DNA of 19,361 nt from an uncultured Lachnobacterium sp. (GTDB lineage Bacteria; Bacillota; Clostridia; Lachnospirales; Lachnospiraceae), in contig URLU01000018.1 in assembly GCA_900548765.1 (NCBI GenBank), positions 1 to 19,361 of the forward strand, in the 5' to 3' direction. The stretch's first letter is position 1; every line of letters begins with the position of its first letter. A program made the translations under genes and the position numbers. Below, piece by piece: positions 1-7,562 of this stretch. The notes under the pieces are model-generated. The model was not told where the DNA came from. It was given only the letters and a program-made list of their open reading frames with translations, and did not search any database.

Positions 1-1948
1 ACATAATTCCAATTAAGATTGCAACCAAGATAACAAATACTACTCCAAACCACATGACGGTCTGTAATAATTCCTTTTGCAAACCATCCACATAGTTTCC
101 TACATCAGTAAACTGCAAATTGTTATCTGCTAAATTATAGCTTTCAAGCAATTCCCTGCTCAAACATTTCTGTGCTGTATCAAAGTTCCTAAATTTAATG
201 TAGCCATCAAGCCCCACTGCACGCAAACTTTCACTTTCAAAATATTTCATATTTGCAGGTGTACATATATAGATAATCGGCATACTGCAACTATAGCCCT
301 CCGCCTCTGTGCTCCATGTAAAAAAATCACTTTCTGCATCATACTCGATTAGTTCAACCTCGCGATTTTTATTAAATTCAGTAGCAATATCACTTTCCTT
401 AATCCCCTCTTCTGCCGTTTCCGTAAGCCATCCACATATAGACTCCTTTTCTTCACTATCAAGTCCGGCAGGAATCATATAAATACGAGTACCTTTTTCT
501 GCTTTTTCCAAAAATGTCTCATCAATTTTCAAACCAATATCTCTGATATATGATGGTGAAAATGTGAAATACCAAAACGATTCTTCTGGAACACAATCAT
601 AAATCTGGCTATTTCTCCACATTGTCAGCACCGCATCATCATAACAGGTTGTATTAATAAGGTAAACACCAGCATTATCGAAAATATCACAATACCAATT
701 ATAAATATCTTGGTTCAGCCTATTTGAAGTCCCGGAAAAAGAGCTCTCATCATTTCCAACTGATATACTTTTTAGAATCTGGTAATCAGATACCTGTGAC
801 CAATTTTTTGAGATTTTTGCATTTTCATTCATATAGTTAATCGGAGAATCTATATATATCCCACAGGCAGTAATAGCAATGCTGATACCTATATATCCTG
901 TTATTCCAAATAAATATAATACTTTCTTTGGAAATTTTCCCTTAATTGCATCCAAGCTCTTAACACTTAACTGAACTAGCGATGCCAGACAGATTTCAAT
1001 AATAACCAGTATCAGATTCAATACCGAATACGCAAAAAACTGTACAATAAATGTTTCCAAAAATTCTGTCCATCCAGAGCAAATATCTCCTGCTATAATG
1101 AGAAGTGGAATCATCAAAATTGCATACCATATAAAACAATGAAACAACTCATAGCAAATTTCTGTTCCTGACCATCCAATAAGTGCGAGCTTGCCCTTTT
1201 TGTCCAGATTTCTAATTGCTATTAAAAGAAAATATATAAAATTCAATATAATCTGGGCTGCAATAAAAATAATAAGCACCAGCCTTTTCAGACTATTATC
1301 CAGATTTTCTCCATGCAGACTTTTAAGCAATTGCTCTTTTTCAATTCCGCAAATGTCAGCAATTTGAGATATAATCTCTCCTTGCACTTTCTGACTTGCC
1401 CCCAAAATCAAATATTGTCCCTGTATCGTTCCACTATCTGAAATCATTGTTGGAAGCTTTTTTATCACAAATTTCTCACCAAATCGGAATTTAGGAATAT
1501 CCTTGATACAATACTCGCTTCCCTGCTCTATTCCAAGTGTAGCATGTTCTTCCTGTGACTTTAACAGGTCTGAAATCATTTCTTTTGATACAATCTCTTT
1601 TCCACAAAAAGACAATCCTACATCATTATTTTCATAATCACCATACACACCATAAGCATATCCCTCAAAAGCCCCATCTCTGGCAAGCAGAGATTCTCTT
1701 CTTATAATATACAGCCTATTATCTGTTGCCTCCGTATATAGATACCGCTCAAGCTCATCACTATAGTCTTCTGATATGTTTTCTAAATAAATCGAAAATG
1801 TATTATCTATTTCTCCATATTGGCTCCATCTCTCCAGATATGCATCATTCAGTTTAAAAATTGCAAGCAGGACAAAAAGTATGCCCTGCATTGCAATTAG
1901 AATGATACCGGGATAACGCCAAGTTCCGATTAAGGATACTTTCTTCAT
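1..1948 (-). CDS. Bacteriocin-associated polytopic membrane protein (DUF1430/TIGR01654-like), 3' end beyond the window
   Basis: An uninterrupted reading frame of 649 residues runs from the ATG at 1948 to the left edge; I checked it codon by codon. Hydrophobic segments lie at about residues 12-33, 222-246, 270-288, 298-326, 343-366 and 630-649. Two large, probably extracytoplasmic, domains lie between them (about 34-220 and 367-628). One N-terminal membrane anchor, an outer domain, a cluster of helices, a second outer domain and terminal helices is the plan of the bacteriocin-associated integral membrane family found beside lactococcin-972-type peptides. A role in export of, or immunity to, the upstream peptide is inferred from that family. 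The ribosome site GGAGAGGG lies just before the ATG, 17 nt after the tiny peptide gene, so the two are probably one operon. In related loci an ABC ATPase often follows; it would lie past the left edge. Family assignment is by architecture, not by a search. Confidence 0.72.
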   Translation of the reverse strand, partial: MKKVSLIGTWRYPGIILIAMQGILFVLLAIFKLNDAYLERWSQYGEIDNTFSIYLENISEDYSDELERYLYTEATDNRLYIIRRESLLARDGAFEGYAYGVYGDYENNDVGLSFCGKEIVSKEMISDLLKSQEEHATLGIEQGSEYCIKDIPKFRFGEKFVIKKLPTMISDSGTIQGQYLILGASQKVQGEIISQIADICGIEKEQLLKSLHGENLDNSLKRLVLIIFIAAQIILNFIYFLLIAIRNLDKKGKLALIGWSGTEICYELFHCFIWYAILMIPLLIIAGDICSGWTEFLETFIVQFFAYSVLNLILVIIEICLASLVQLSVKSLDAIKGKFPKKVLYLFGITGYIGISIAITACGIYIDSPINYMNENAKISKNWSQVSDYQILKSISVGNDESSFSGTSNRLNQDIYNWYCDIFDNAGVYLINTTCYDDAVLTMWRNSQIYDCVPEESFWYFTFSPSYIRDIGLKIDETFLEKAEKGTRIYMIPAGLDSEEKESICGWLTETAEEGIKESDIATEFNKNREVELIEYDAESDFFTWSTEAEGYSCSMPIIYICTPANMKYFESESLRAVGLDGYIKFRNFDTAQKCLSRELLESYNLADNNLQFTDVGNYVDGLQKELLQTVMWFGVVFVILVAILIGIM

Positions 1949-1965
1949 TTTCCCTCTCCATTATA

Positions 1966-2064
1966 TTATCTACAATTCCAGTATGCTGTTGCTGTCATTG
2001 CTGGTACTGCACTTGTTGCTAATACTGTTACCGCTGCTACTAATGCTAAAATTTTTCTTTTCAT
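1966..2064 (-). CDS. Tiny secreted peptide precursor (32 aa), ending AYWNCR
   Basis: Thirty-two codons with a strong ribosome site (GGAGGAAAGAAA then ATG). The product starts MKRKILALVAAV, continues as a hydrophobic Ala/Val/Thr-rich segment, and shows a signal-peptidase-like Ala-Thr-Ala site, after which only Tyr-Trp-Asn-Cys-Arg remains. The charged start, hydrophobic core and AXA site form a textbook Sec signal peptide. The predicted mature product is thus a pentapeptide (or a hexapeptide beginning with Ala). It sits 17 nt before the DUF1430-type membrane protein gene, in the place where lactococcin-972-like bacteriocin genes lie in related operons, but it is far shorter than those and I see no similarity to them. 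It is not a normal AgrD, since the conserved AgrD C-terminal region is absent. Function could be a pheromone, a minimal bacteriocin or a retained signal peptide; none is shown by the sequence. I am confident it is translated and unsure of its job. Confidence 0.75.
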   Translation of the reverse strand: MKRKILALVAAVTVLATSAVPAMTATAYWNCR

Positions 2065-2102
2065 TTTCTTTCCTCCATACAGTCTCTCTGAATCTATAAG
2101 CC

Positions 2103-2158
2103 AATATATAAGGCTTTAATATTAAAAGAGATTATTTTTGCTATTTTTGTGTAATCAA
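2103..2158 (-). promoter_or_regulatory. Candidate promoter region of the peptide operon
   Basis: On the minus strand, TTGATT (2153-2158) lies 18 bp before TAATCT (2129-2134). Alternatively TATATT (2103-2108) could be a -10 box without a good -35, as expected for a promoter needing an activator. A perfect 12-bp palindrome, TTTAATATTAAA, occupies 2115-2126. I found no convincing LytTR direct-repeat site, so control by the neighbouring regulator is only a guess. Confidence 0.3.
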
Positions 2159-2240
2159 TGATATCTTTATTATCATCATCTATTTTCACTATTCAATACT
2201 TTATGCACGAAACGACATTTTTTATTCTATTTTGTTATTT

Positions 2241-2448
2241 TCACACTTTATATTCCTTATATAGCCTTACTAATAAGCAAGGTATCTGCAAACATCCAGT
2301 CAATATTATGCTTAAAGAAATACAAAAAATAGTATGCTTGAGTTTACCAGACATATTAATGGATTTTTGGTATGATATCCGCCACTAAATCTTCTCATTA
2401 ATATAAATGGAAACATTATCATAATACTTTGTCTAATTCCTCCCACAC
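2241..2448 (-). pseudogene. Degraded agrB (accessory gene regulator protease) fragment
   Basis: From 2422 the minus strand reads MIMFPFILMRRFSGGYHTK, then NPLICLVNSSILFF, and stops at 2312-2314. After a frame change the reading resumes at about 2311 as a hydrophobic segment (SIILTGCLQIPCLLVRLY) and stops at 2241-2243. The RRFSGGYH block, with Cys seven residues after the His, matches the AgrB core: Arg70, Gly75, His77 and Cys84 of S. aureus AgrB are all present at exactly the right spacing. AgrB is the membrane endopeptidase that processes AgrD into a cyclic autoinducer and is normally about 190-210 residues. Here only about 60 residues' worth is left: the N-terminal part is missing, the middle is frameshifted and the C-terminal helices are gone. 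It lies between the AgrA/AgrC-like genes and the peptide operon, where an agrB would be expected. It should be non-functional. Confidence 0.75.
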
Positions 2449-2475
2449 AAACATTTTAACATCGTTTTAATTATC

Positions 2476-2514
2476 AAAGACATTTTTGCCCATTTGATAG
2501 GCAAAAATGTCTTT
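2476..2514. repeat. Perfect 15-bp inverted repeat, 9-nt loop
   Basis: The arm AAAGACATTTTTGCC (2476-2490) is exactly complementary to 2500-2514. It lies about 40 bp upstream of the candidate response-regulator promoter and 28 bp from the end of the agrB fragment. On the plus strand it is followed by only a short T stretch, so it is a poor terminator. It could be an operator, a weak bidirectional terminator or the scar of the deletion that removed the start of agrB. Confidence 0.6.
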
Positions 2515-2532
2515 TCACACATATGCCTTTAA

Positions 2533-2561
2533 TTTTCCCACAACAAAATGTAAAATATAAT
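2533..2561 (+). promoter_or_regulatory. Candidate promoter of the response regulator/kinase operon
   Basis: A perfect TATAAT -10 box (2556-2561) lies 22 nt before the start codon of the regulator, leaving a very short leader. The -35 position 17 bp upstream reads TTTTCC and is weak, suggesting a modest or activator-dependent promoter. Confidence 0.4.
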
Positions 2562-2582
2562 ATATCTTTTTAGGAGAAGTAC

Positions 2583-3290
2583 ATGCGAATACTTATATGT
2601 GATGATGACCCAGTCATTTTAGAATTACTTGAAAAATACATAAACTCATATTTCCAAACAATAGGCAGGAAGTGTCCTGAGATATCCACATTTAGTAATG
2701 GAGAATCCCTGCTTGATGATTTCGGTGATAAGGACATTCTTTTTCTCGATATTGAGATGCCTGGTATGAATGGTATATATGTGGGCAATGAATTAAAGAA
2801 ACGAAATAGTAACATCATTATTTTTGTTATTACCTCTTATTCCGAGTATCTGGATGATGCCATGCGATTCCATGTCTTCAGGTATATGTCAAAGCCTGTA
2901 GATCGACAGCGTCTGTTTCGTAATATGAACGATGCCCTTGATTTGTATCATTCTCTTACCTACACGATTCCAATTGAGACTAAGCAAGGAGTAACAACGA
3001 TTTCTGCCTCTTCAATTATTATGATTGAAGCTCAAAGCAGAAAAGTCATCGTGCATACAGTTCAGGGAAATTATGAATCTGTATACAATATGGATTACTG
3101 GCTCAGGCAGCTTCCACAAAACCAATTTTTTCAGACTCACCGCAGTTTCATCATCAATCTTGCACATGTCATGGATTTTGACCATTCCCTTGTGCATATG
3201 GCTGGTGGACTTTGTAACGCATACCTGACCAAACGTAAATACAGTGCTTTTAAAGAAACCTATCTTTTATATTTAGAAAGTACGAGGTAG
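2583..3290 (+). CDS. LytTR-family response regulator (AgrA-like)
   Basis: A 235-aa two-domain regulator. The receiver domain (about 1-120) has the acidic cluster Asp7-Asp9, the phosphoacceptor Asp56 in LFLDIEMPGMNG, Thr84 and Lys104-Pro105. The C-terminal LytTR DNA-binding domain covers about 130-232 and includes the typical FFQTHRSFIINLAHV block. Such proteins bind direct repeats upstream of peptide and export genes, as AgrA does. AGGAG lies just before the ATG. The sensor kinase gene follows after 3 nt, so the two form an operon and almost certainly a cognate pair. It is divergent from the tiny-peptide operon, an arrangement that suggests the peptide operon as its target, though I could not identify a binding site. 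Confidence 0.93.
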   Translation: MRILICDDDPVILELLEKYINSYFQTIGRKCPEISTFSNGESLLDDFGDKDILFLDIEMPGMNGIYVGNELKKRNSNIIIFVITSYSEYLDDAMRFHVFRYMSKPVDRQRLFRNMNDALDLYHSLTYTIPIETKQGVTTISASSIIMIEAQSRKVIVHTVQGNYESVYNMDYWLRQLPQNQFFQTHRSFIINLAHVMDFDHSLVHMAGGLCNAYLTKRKYSAFKETYLLYLESTR

Positions 3291-3293
3291 TAT

Positions 3294-4607
3294 ATGTTAG
3301 TAAACATTTGCAATTTTTTAATTTACTTTGTGGAGGCTGTTATAATCTGGCAGTACGCGTCAAGCCTTTTTCTGTCAAAGAATCAGTCCTCTGCTCCATC
3401 ACTAATTACATTATCGGTTTTATATCTCTCTGCATATGCAATATCCCTGTTTGGTGTAAACTGGCTCAACCTGATTTCTTATTTCATTATCAATCTGATA
3501 TTCCTATTCACACAATATCAGATTAAGCTTTATATTGCCTTTTTTCACTCTGTCATTCTGACTTCTGTCATGGGAATATCCGAGCTTGCGGTATACAGTA
3601 TCATTGAACGATTTTCACCACACTTTTTCGTTGATGCCACAAATGCCCACAGCATTATCCTATTTGCAGTCCTAAGCAAGCTGACCTTTTATACAATAAT
3701 TTATCTTATTATTCACATTCAAAAAGGGGCAAAAAAAGCAGAACAACAGTATGATAAATCCGTTTTTCTGCTTATTTTTATTCCTGTTACTTCACTTTTT
3801 GTTCTTCAAACCTTTGTAAACATAAGTGACAGCCTAATTGTATCACAAAACCTTAAGCACATGATTACAATAAGTGCTTTTCTCTTGCTGCTTAGTAATC
3901 TTCTCATTTTAGGAATAAGTGACCATAATCAAAGAAAAAACATACAGTTCACAGAAATGCAGCTTCTTCTCCAAAAAGAGTATGATTCAGCAAGATACTA
4001 CAAGATGCTTCACACCCAAAATGAAAATCAACGCATACTGATACATGATATCAAGAAGCATCTGAATACTATTGATGTGCTTAATGCTCAAGGTGAGCAG
4101 GACAAGGTAAGCGCTTATATCCGGCAGCTTAATCTCTCATCTGATTTGAAGGAATTTGCCAATCTGTGTGATAACAAGGTGCTCAATACGATTTTATCCC
4201 GCTACATGCAGGAATGCTTTGACAAGCACATTGATTTTCAGGTTGACGTGAGAAGTGGAATCCTTAACTTTATTTCTGACACAGATATGTCTGCTTTGTT
4301 TTGCAACGTATTAGACAACGCAGTTGAAGCCGCTGAAATCATACCGAATTCATATATAGAATTAAATGCTGTAAAACGACCTAATACTCCTTTTGTTGTT
4401 ATTACCGCTGTTAATTCATGCAGAAAATCACCATTTTCTCCATCCGATAAAACCCTGCTTAGGACTCACAAGAAAGACTCTGCTCAACATGGTTTTGGAA
4501 TCAAAAGCATTAGACGTGTAGTTAACAAATATCGTGGTGATATACAGATGTATTATAATAATGAATCTGCTACTTTTCATACTATTATTACTTTAAGGAA
4601 TGAGTGA
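3294..4607 (+). CDS. GHKL-type sensor histidine kinase (AgrC-like)
   Basis: A 437-aa membrane kinase. Residues 1 to about 208 hold around six hydrophobic segments, the layout of AgrC-type peptide sensors with little outside the membrane. The dimerisation/phosphoacceptor region is ILIHDIKKHLNTI with His251. The GHKL ATPase domain shows the N-box LFCNVLDNAVEAAE (about 335-348) and the glycine box HGFGIKSIRRVV (399-410). It phosphorylates the partner LytTR regulator encoded 3 nt upstream. In AgrC the polytopic N-terminal domain binds a cyclic thiolactone peptide; here the AgrB needed to make such a peptide is degraded at this locus. The ligand is therefore unknown: it could be the neighbouring small peptide, a signal from another strain, or one processed by an AgrB elsewhere. 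The start has GAGG six nt upstream. Confidence 0.92.
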   Translation: MLVNICNFLIYFVEAVIIWQYASSLFLSKNQSSAPSLITLSVLYLSAYAISLFGVNWLNLISYFIINLIFLFTQYQIKLYIAFFHSVILTSVMGISELAVYSIIERFSPHFFVDATNAHSIILFAVLSKLTFYTIIYLIIHIQKGAKKAEQQYDKSVFLLIFIPVTSLFVLQTFVNISDSLIVSQNLKHMITISAFLLLLSNLLILGISDHNQRKNIQFTEMQLLLQKEYDSARYYKMLHTQNENQRILIHDIKKHLNTIDVLNAQGEQDKVSAYIRQLNLSSDLKEFANLCDNKVLNTILSRYMQECFDKHIDFQVDVRSGILNFISDTDMSALFCNVLDNAVEAAEIIPNSYIELNAVKRPNTPFVVITAVNSCRKSPFSPSDKTLLRTHKKDSAQHGFGIKSIRRVVNKYRGDIQMYYNNESATFHTIITLRNE

Positions 4608-4636
4608 GGTTTATTCAATTCCTAAATATAATAATT

Positions 4637-4668
4637 CCCACATTTGCTAATCATCTTGCAAATGTGGG
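4637..4668. terminator. Shared terminator between convergent genes
   Basis: The 11-bp arms CCCACATTTGC (4637-4647) and GCAAATGTGGG (4658-4668) enclose a 10-nt loop. A short T run follows on the plus strand and an A/T-rich stretch on the minus strand. The hairpin lies between the stop of the sensor kinase and the stop of the ABC-F gene, so it probably serves both directions. Confidence 0.8.
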
Positions 4669-4676
4669 TTTCCGTA

Positions 4677-6614
4677 TTACTGCGCACTTATCTTCATAGC
4701 CAAATCCTCCAGATACTCCCAACGCTCCATCTTCTCCGTAAGCAAGGCTTCTGCCTCCTCCTTTTCCTGCGACAAAGCATTGAGCTTACCAAAATCACTG
4801 GCTACCTTTAACATCTGGGCATCAAGCTCCTCTATCTTCTGTTCAAGAGCTTCTATGTCCGCTTCTATAGTCTCATATTCCTTCTGTTCCTTGTAGGTGA
4901 ACTTGAGCTTTTTCTCGTGTCCCCAGGTATCTCTTGAGTCGGTTTTTCCATTGGCATTTGTCGAGCCGGCACTGCTGTCTGCTGAATCTGCACTGCCTGT
5001 TAATTTGCCAGCATTGCCAGCCTGTCCGGTGCTTCCTGCTGGCATTCCAGCCTCTGCTGCACTTCCCGTTGCCGACATTCCGGCTGTCATGTTTCCCACT
5101 TTACCGATATAGTTTTCTGTCTCTGGACGCTTCGACATATAATCAGTGTAACCACCCTCATACTGCTGGATTTTTCCATCGCCCTCAAAAGCAAATATTC
5201 TGCGGACAACCCTGTCCAGAAAATATCTGTCATGAGACACAGTGACAACTATTCCATCATAGCCATCCAGATAGTCCTCCAGTATTGCCAGAGTCTCTGT
5301 GTCCAGGTCATTAGTCGGCTCATCAAGGATTAGAACATTAGGAGCTTCCATCAGGACTCTTAATAGATGCAGTCTTCTTTTTTCTCCCCCGGAGAGCTTT
5401 CCGATTGGGCTGTACTGCTGGCTGGCAGGAAAGAGAAACCTCTCAAGCATGGCAGAAGCAGACACCAGTCCATCCTCTGTCTTTACATACTCTGCTGCGT
5501 CCTTGATATAGTCTATGACCTTCTGGCTGCTGTCTAAGCTTACCTCCTGACCATAATAGCCTATCTTTACGGTCTGCCCTATCTCTATGCTTCCGCTGTC
5601 CGGGGTCAGTTCTCCTGCTATCATTTTCATGAGAGTGGTTTTTCCACAGCCGTTTCTGCCCACAAAACCTATTCGGTCCTTTTTCAGGAATATGTAAGTA
5701 AAATCATCTACTATCTTCTTATCCCCAAAGGATTTGCATATGTTATTGAGTTCTATGGTTGTCCTGCCCATTCGTGAAGAAATGGATGACAGTTCAAGCT
5801 TATCATCAATCTGTGGTCCCTTCTGGTCACGGAGTGCCTCATAACGCTGTATGTGTGCCTTCTGCTTTGTGGAACGGGCTCTGGCACCTCTCTGCATCCA
5901 CTCTATTTCTTTTCTGAGCACTGACTGGCGTTTTCTCTCTGTGGCCCTGGCGCTGTCCTCTCTGGCTGCCTTCAGTTCCAGAAAACCTGTGTAGTTTGTC
6001 TCATAGCTGTAGGTATGTCCCTTGTCGATTTCCACAATTCTGTTGCACACGCTGTCCAGGAAATATCTGTCGTGGGTTATCATGATTATTGCGCCACGGA
6101 AACCTCTTAAGAAGTTCTCAAGCCATTCCACCATCTCATAGTCCAGATGGTTTGTGGGCTCGTCCAGTATCAGCACATCACAAGGCTTTAAAACTGCTGC
6201 TACAAGGGCGATTCTCTTTCTCTGCCCTCCCGACAGTTCACCGGTTTTCTGATTAATGCCTGCTATTCCAAGCTTCATAAGCAGGGACTTGGCATCACTC
6301 TCCATGGACCATCTCAAGTGCTCGTCCAGCTCTGTCATGACAATCTGGCTCATCACCTGGTCTATAACTGATTTGTCAGGATCATAGTCCGGATTCTGTG
6401 GAAGATAGTTGATTACTATATGATTTGCCCTGGTCACAGTGCCCTCATCAGGCTCCTCAAGCCCAGCCACAATCTTGAGTAATGTGGACTTTCCTGTACC
6501 ATTTATGCCTATGATTCCCACTTTTTCATTTTCCTGTACATAAAAGGAAGCCTTTGAAAAAAGCTCCCTCTCTGTATATACCTTTGTAATGTTTTCTACA
6601 TTGATTATATTCAT
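4677..6614 (-). CDS. ABC-F family ATPase, Uup-like with C-terminal coiled coil
   Basis: A 645-aa protein with two ATP-binding cassettes and no membrane segments. Cassette 1: Walker A GINGTGKS (36-43), signature LSGGQ (127-131), Walker B VLILDEP (147-153). Cassette 2: Walker A GRNGCGKT (319-326), signature LSGGE (407-411), Walker B VLILDEP (427-433). A charged linker (about 212-265) joins them, as in ribosome-associated ABC-F proteins. Residues about 570-640 form a Glu/Lys/Leu-rich coiled coil like the Uup C-terminal domain. Between cassette 2 and the coiled coil lies a low-complexity Ala/Gly/Ser/Thr segment (about 508-556) that looks disordered. ABC-F factors act on stalled ribosomes or give ribosome-targeting antibiotic resistance; which applies here cannot be told. 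It starts 1 nt after the alarmone synthetase stop, with AGAGGA as ribosome site. Confidence 0.92.
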   Translation of the reverse strand: MNIINVENITKVYTERELFSKASFYVQENEKVGIIGINGTGKSTLLKIVAGLEEPDEGTVTRANHIVINYLPQNPDYDPDKSVIDQVMSQIVMTELDEHLRWSMESDAKSLLMKLGIAGINQKTGELSGGQRKRIALVAAVLKPCDVLILDEPTNHLDYEMVEWLENFLRGFRGAIIMITHDRYFLDSVCNRIVEIDKGHTYSYETNYTGFLELKAAREDSARATERKRQSVLRKEIEWMQRGARARSTKQKAHIQRYEALRDQKGPQIDDKLELSSISSRMGRTTIELNNICKSFGDKKIVDDFTYIFLKKDRIGFVGRNGCGKTTLMKMIAGELTPDSGSIEIGQTVKIGYYGQEVSLDSSQKVIDYIKDAAEYVKTEDGLVSASAMLERFLFPASQQYSPIGKLSGGEKRRLHLLRVLMEAPNVLILDEPTNDLDTETLAILEDYLDGYDGIVVTVSHDRYFLDRVVRRIFAFEGDGKIQQYEGGYTDYMSKRPETENYIGKVGNMTAGMSATGSAAEAGMPAGSTGQAGNAGKLTGSADSADSSAGSTNANGKTDSRDTWGHEKKLKFTYKEQKEYETIEADIEALEQKIEELDAQMLKVASDFGKLNALSQEKEEAEALLTEKMERWEYLEDLAMKISAQ

Positions 6615-6615
6615 T

Positions 6616-7278
6616 CTATTCCTCTTTCAGGGCTTCCCTCTGCTCTGCCTTTGCCTTGAGTATTGCTTCGTTGAGTGATAACATCTTTGCGTCAAGTTCA
6701 GTGACAATCTCTGCACATTCCCTCAAGTCATGGCTAATATATTCCGGTGCATTTCCCTCGAATTTGTAGTATATCTTGTGCTCCAGGCTTGCCCAGAAGT
6801 CCATGGCGATTGTCCTAATCTGGATTTCCACCTTGGTGTTCACCACTCGGTCAGACAAAAAGATTGGCACTGTCACTATCATATGATAGCTTTTATAACC
6901 GCTGGCCTTCGGATTCCTAATATAGTCCTTGACTGAGATAACCGTCAAATCATTCTGTTTTCCAATCATCTCTGCCATCTTGTATATATCTGATGTGAAA
7001 GAGCATACGATTCTGACTCCCGCTATGTCCTTAACATATGTTATCATGTTTTCAATTGTGCTGTCATAGCCCTGCTTTTTAAGCTTCTTCACGATGCTTT
7101 CAGGGGTTTTGATTCTTGTCTTTATATATTCGATGGGGTTATAGCTATGTATATGCTTAAACTCATCGTTCAGGATTTCCACCTTGGTCTGCACTTCCTT
7201 CAATGCAGAATTGTATAAAAACATCAAGGTTTCCCAACTATCTATACTCTCATCCAGTTTTTCTGGTCTGATGTCCAT
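6616..7278 (-). CDS. relQ: Small alarmone synthetase, (p)ppGpp synthetase of the RelQ/SasB type
   Basis: A 220-aa RelA/SpoT-fold synthetase with no hydrolase or regulatory domains, the size of RelQ-type enzymes. It transfers pyrophosphate from ATP to GDP or GTP to make the stringent-response alarmone. Recognisable blocks are RIKTPESIVKKL (55-66), DIAGVRIVC (84-92), SGYKSYHMIV (126-135) and the catalytic-loop region EIQIRTIAMDFWASLEHKIYYK (151-172). I start it at the ATG at 7278, which has GGGAGG at the right distance. A GTG at 7302 would extend it by eight residues but overlaps the upstream stop and has no ribosome site. Placement with a ribosome-associated ABC-F ATPase and an RNA methyltransferase fits a translation-stress cluster. 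Confidence 0.92.
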   Translation of the reverse strand: MDIRPEKLDESIDSWETLMFLYNSALKEVQTKVEILNDEFKHIHSYNPIEYIKTRIKTPESIVKKLKKQGYDSTIENMITYVKDIAGVRIVCSFTSDIYKMAEMIGKQNDLTVISVKDYIRNPKASGYKSYHMIVTVPIFLSDRVVNTKVEIQIRTIAMDFWASLEHKIYYKFEGNAPEYISHDLRECAEIVTELDAKMLSLNEAILKAKAEQREALKEE

Positions 7279-7301
7279 TATAATACCTCCCATACATATC
7301 A

Positions 7302-7562
7302 CTATTCTTCGATGATATGTATTTCCAAATAATCAAATTCAATCTCTTCTACGAAATTATCCTTAGTAAATTTTGTCACGCCACGCTTTTTAAATTCCTT
7401 TACATTGGTTTCAAGCCATATAGGCTTTGGCAAATCAAAATCATAGCATGCCTTCTCTAATGCGTTAAATATCTTATGAGTTCTGGTTTCATCAGAATAG
7501 TCTTCAATTGTCTCTTCCTCAAGCAATCGTGTGTCCTTGTATATTTTAAACCAGATTCTCAT
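7302..7562 (-). CDS. Uncharacterised 86-aa acidic protein
   Basis: I do not recognise this family. It starts MRIWFKIYKDTRLLEE and is rich in Glu, Asp and Lys with alternating hydrophobic residues, suggesting a small soluble alpha/beta fold; there is no signal peptide or membrane segment. The ATG at 7562 is preceded by GAAGGAG; an upstream ATG at 7592 would add ten residues but lacks such a site. It overlaps the end of the methyltransferase gene by 17 nt and ends 23 nt before the alarmone synthetase, so it is translated from the same message. Its position suggests a link to ribosome function or stress but nothing in the sequence proves it. Confidence 0.75.
   Translation of the reverse strand: MRIWFKIYKDTRLLEEETIEDYSDETRTHKIFNALEKACYDFDLPKPIWLETNVKEFKKRGVTKFTKDNFVEEIEFDYLEIHIIEE

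Noticed and set aside
2065..2240. An agrD gene after the agrB fragment
   Set aside because: All three minus-strand frames are broken by stops and show no AgrD-like Cys followed by the charged C-terminal tail.
2158..2388. 76-aa plus-strand ORF in the divergent region
   Set aside because: No ribosome site, AT-driven composition, and it lies antisense to the recognisable agrB fragment.
2065..2582. LytTR/AgrA-type direct-repeat binding sites
   Set aside because: Scanned both strands for paired GTT-centred LytTR boxes at the usual spacing; only partial single matches, none in tandem.
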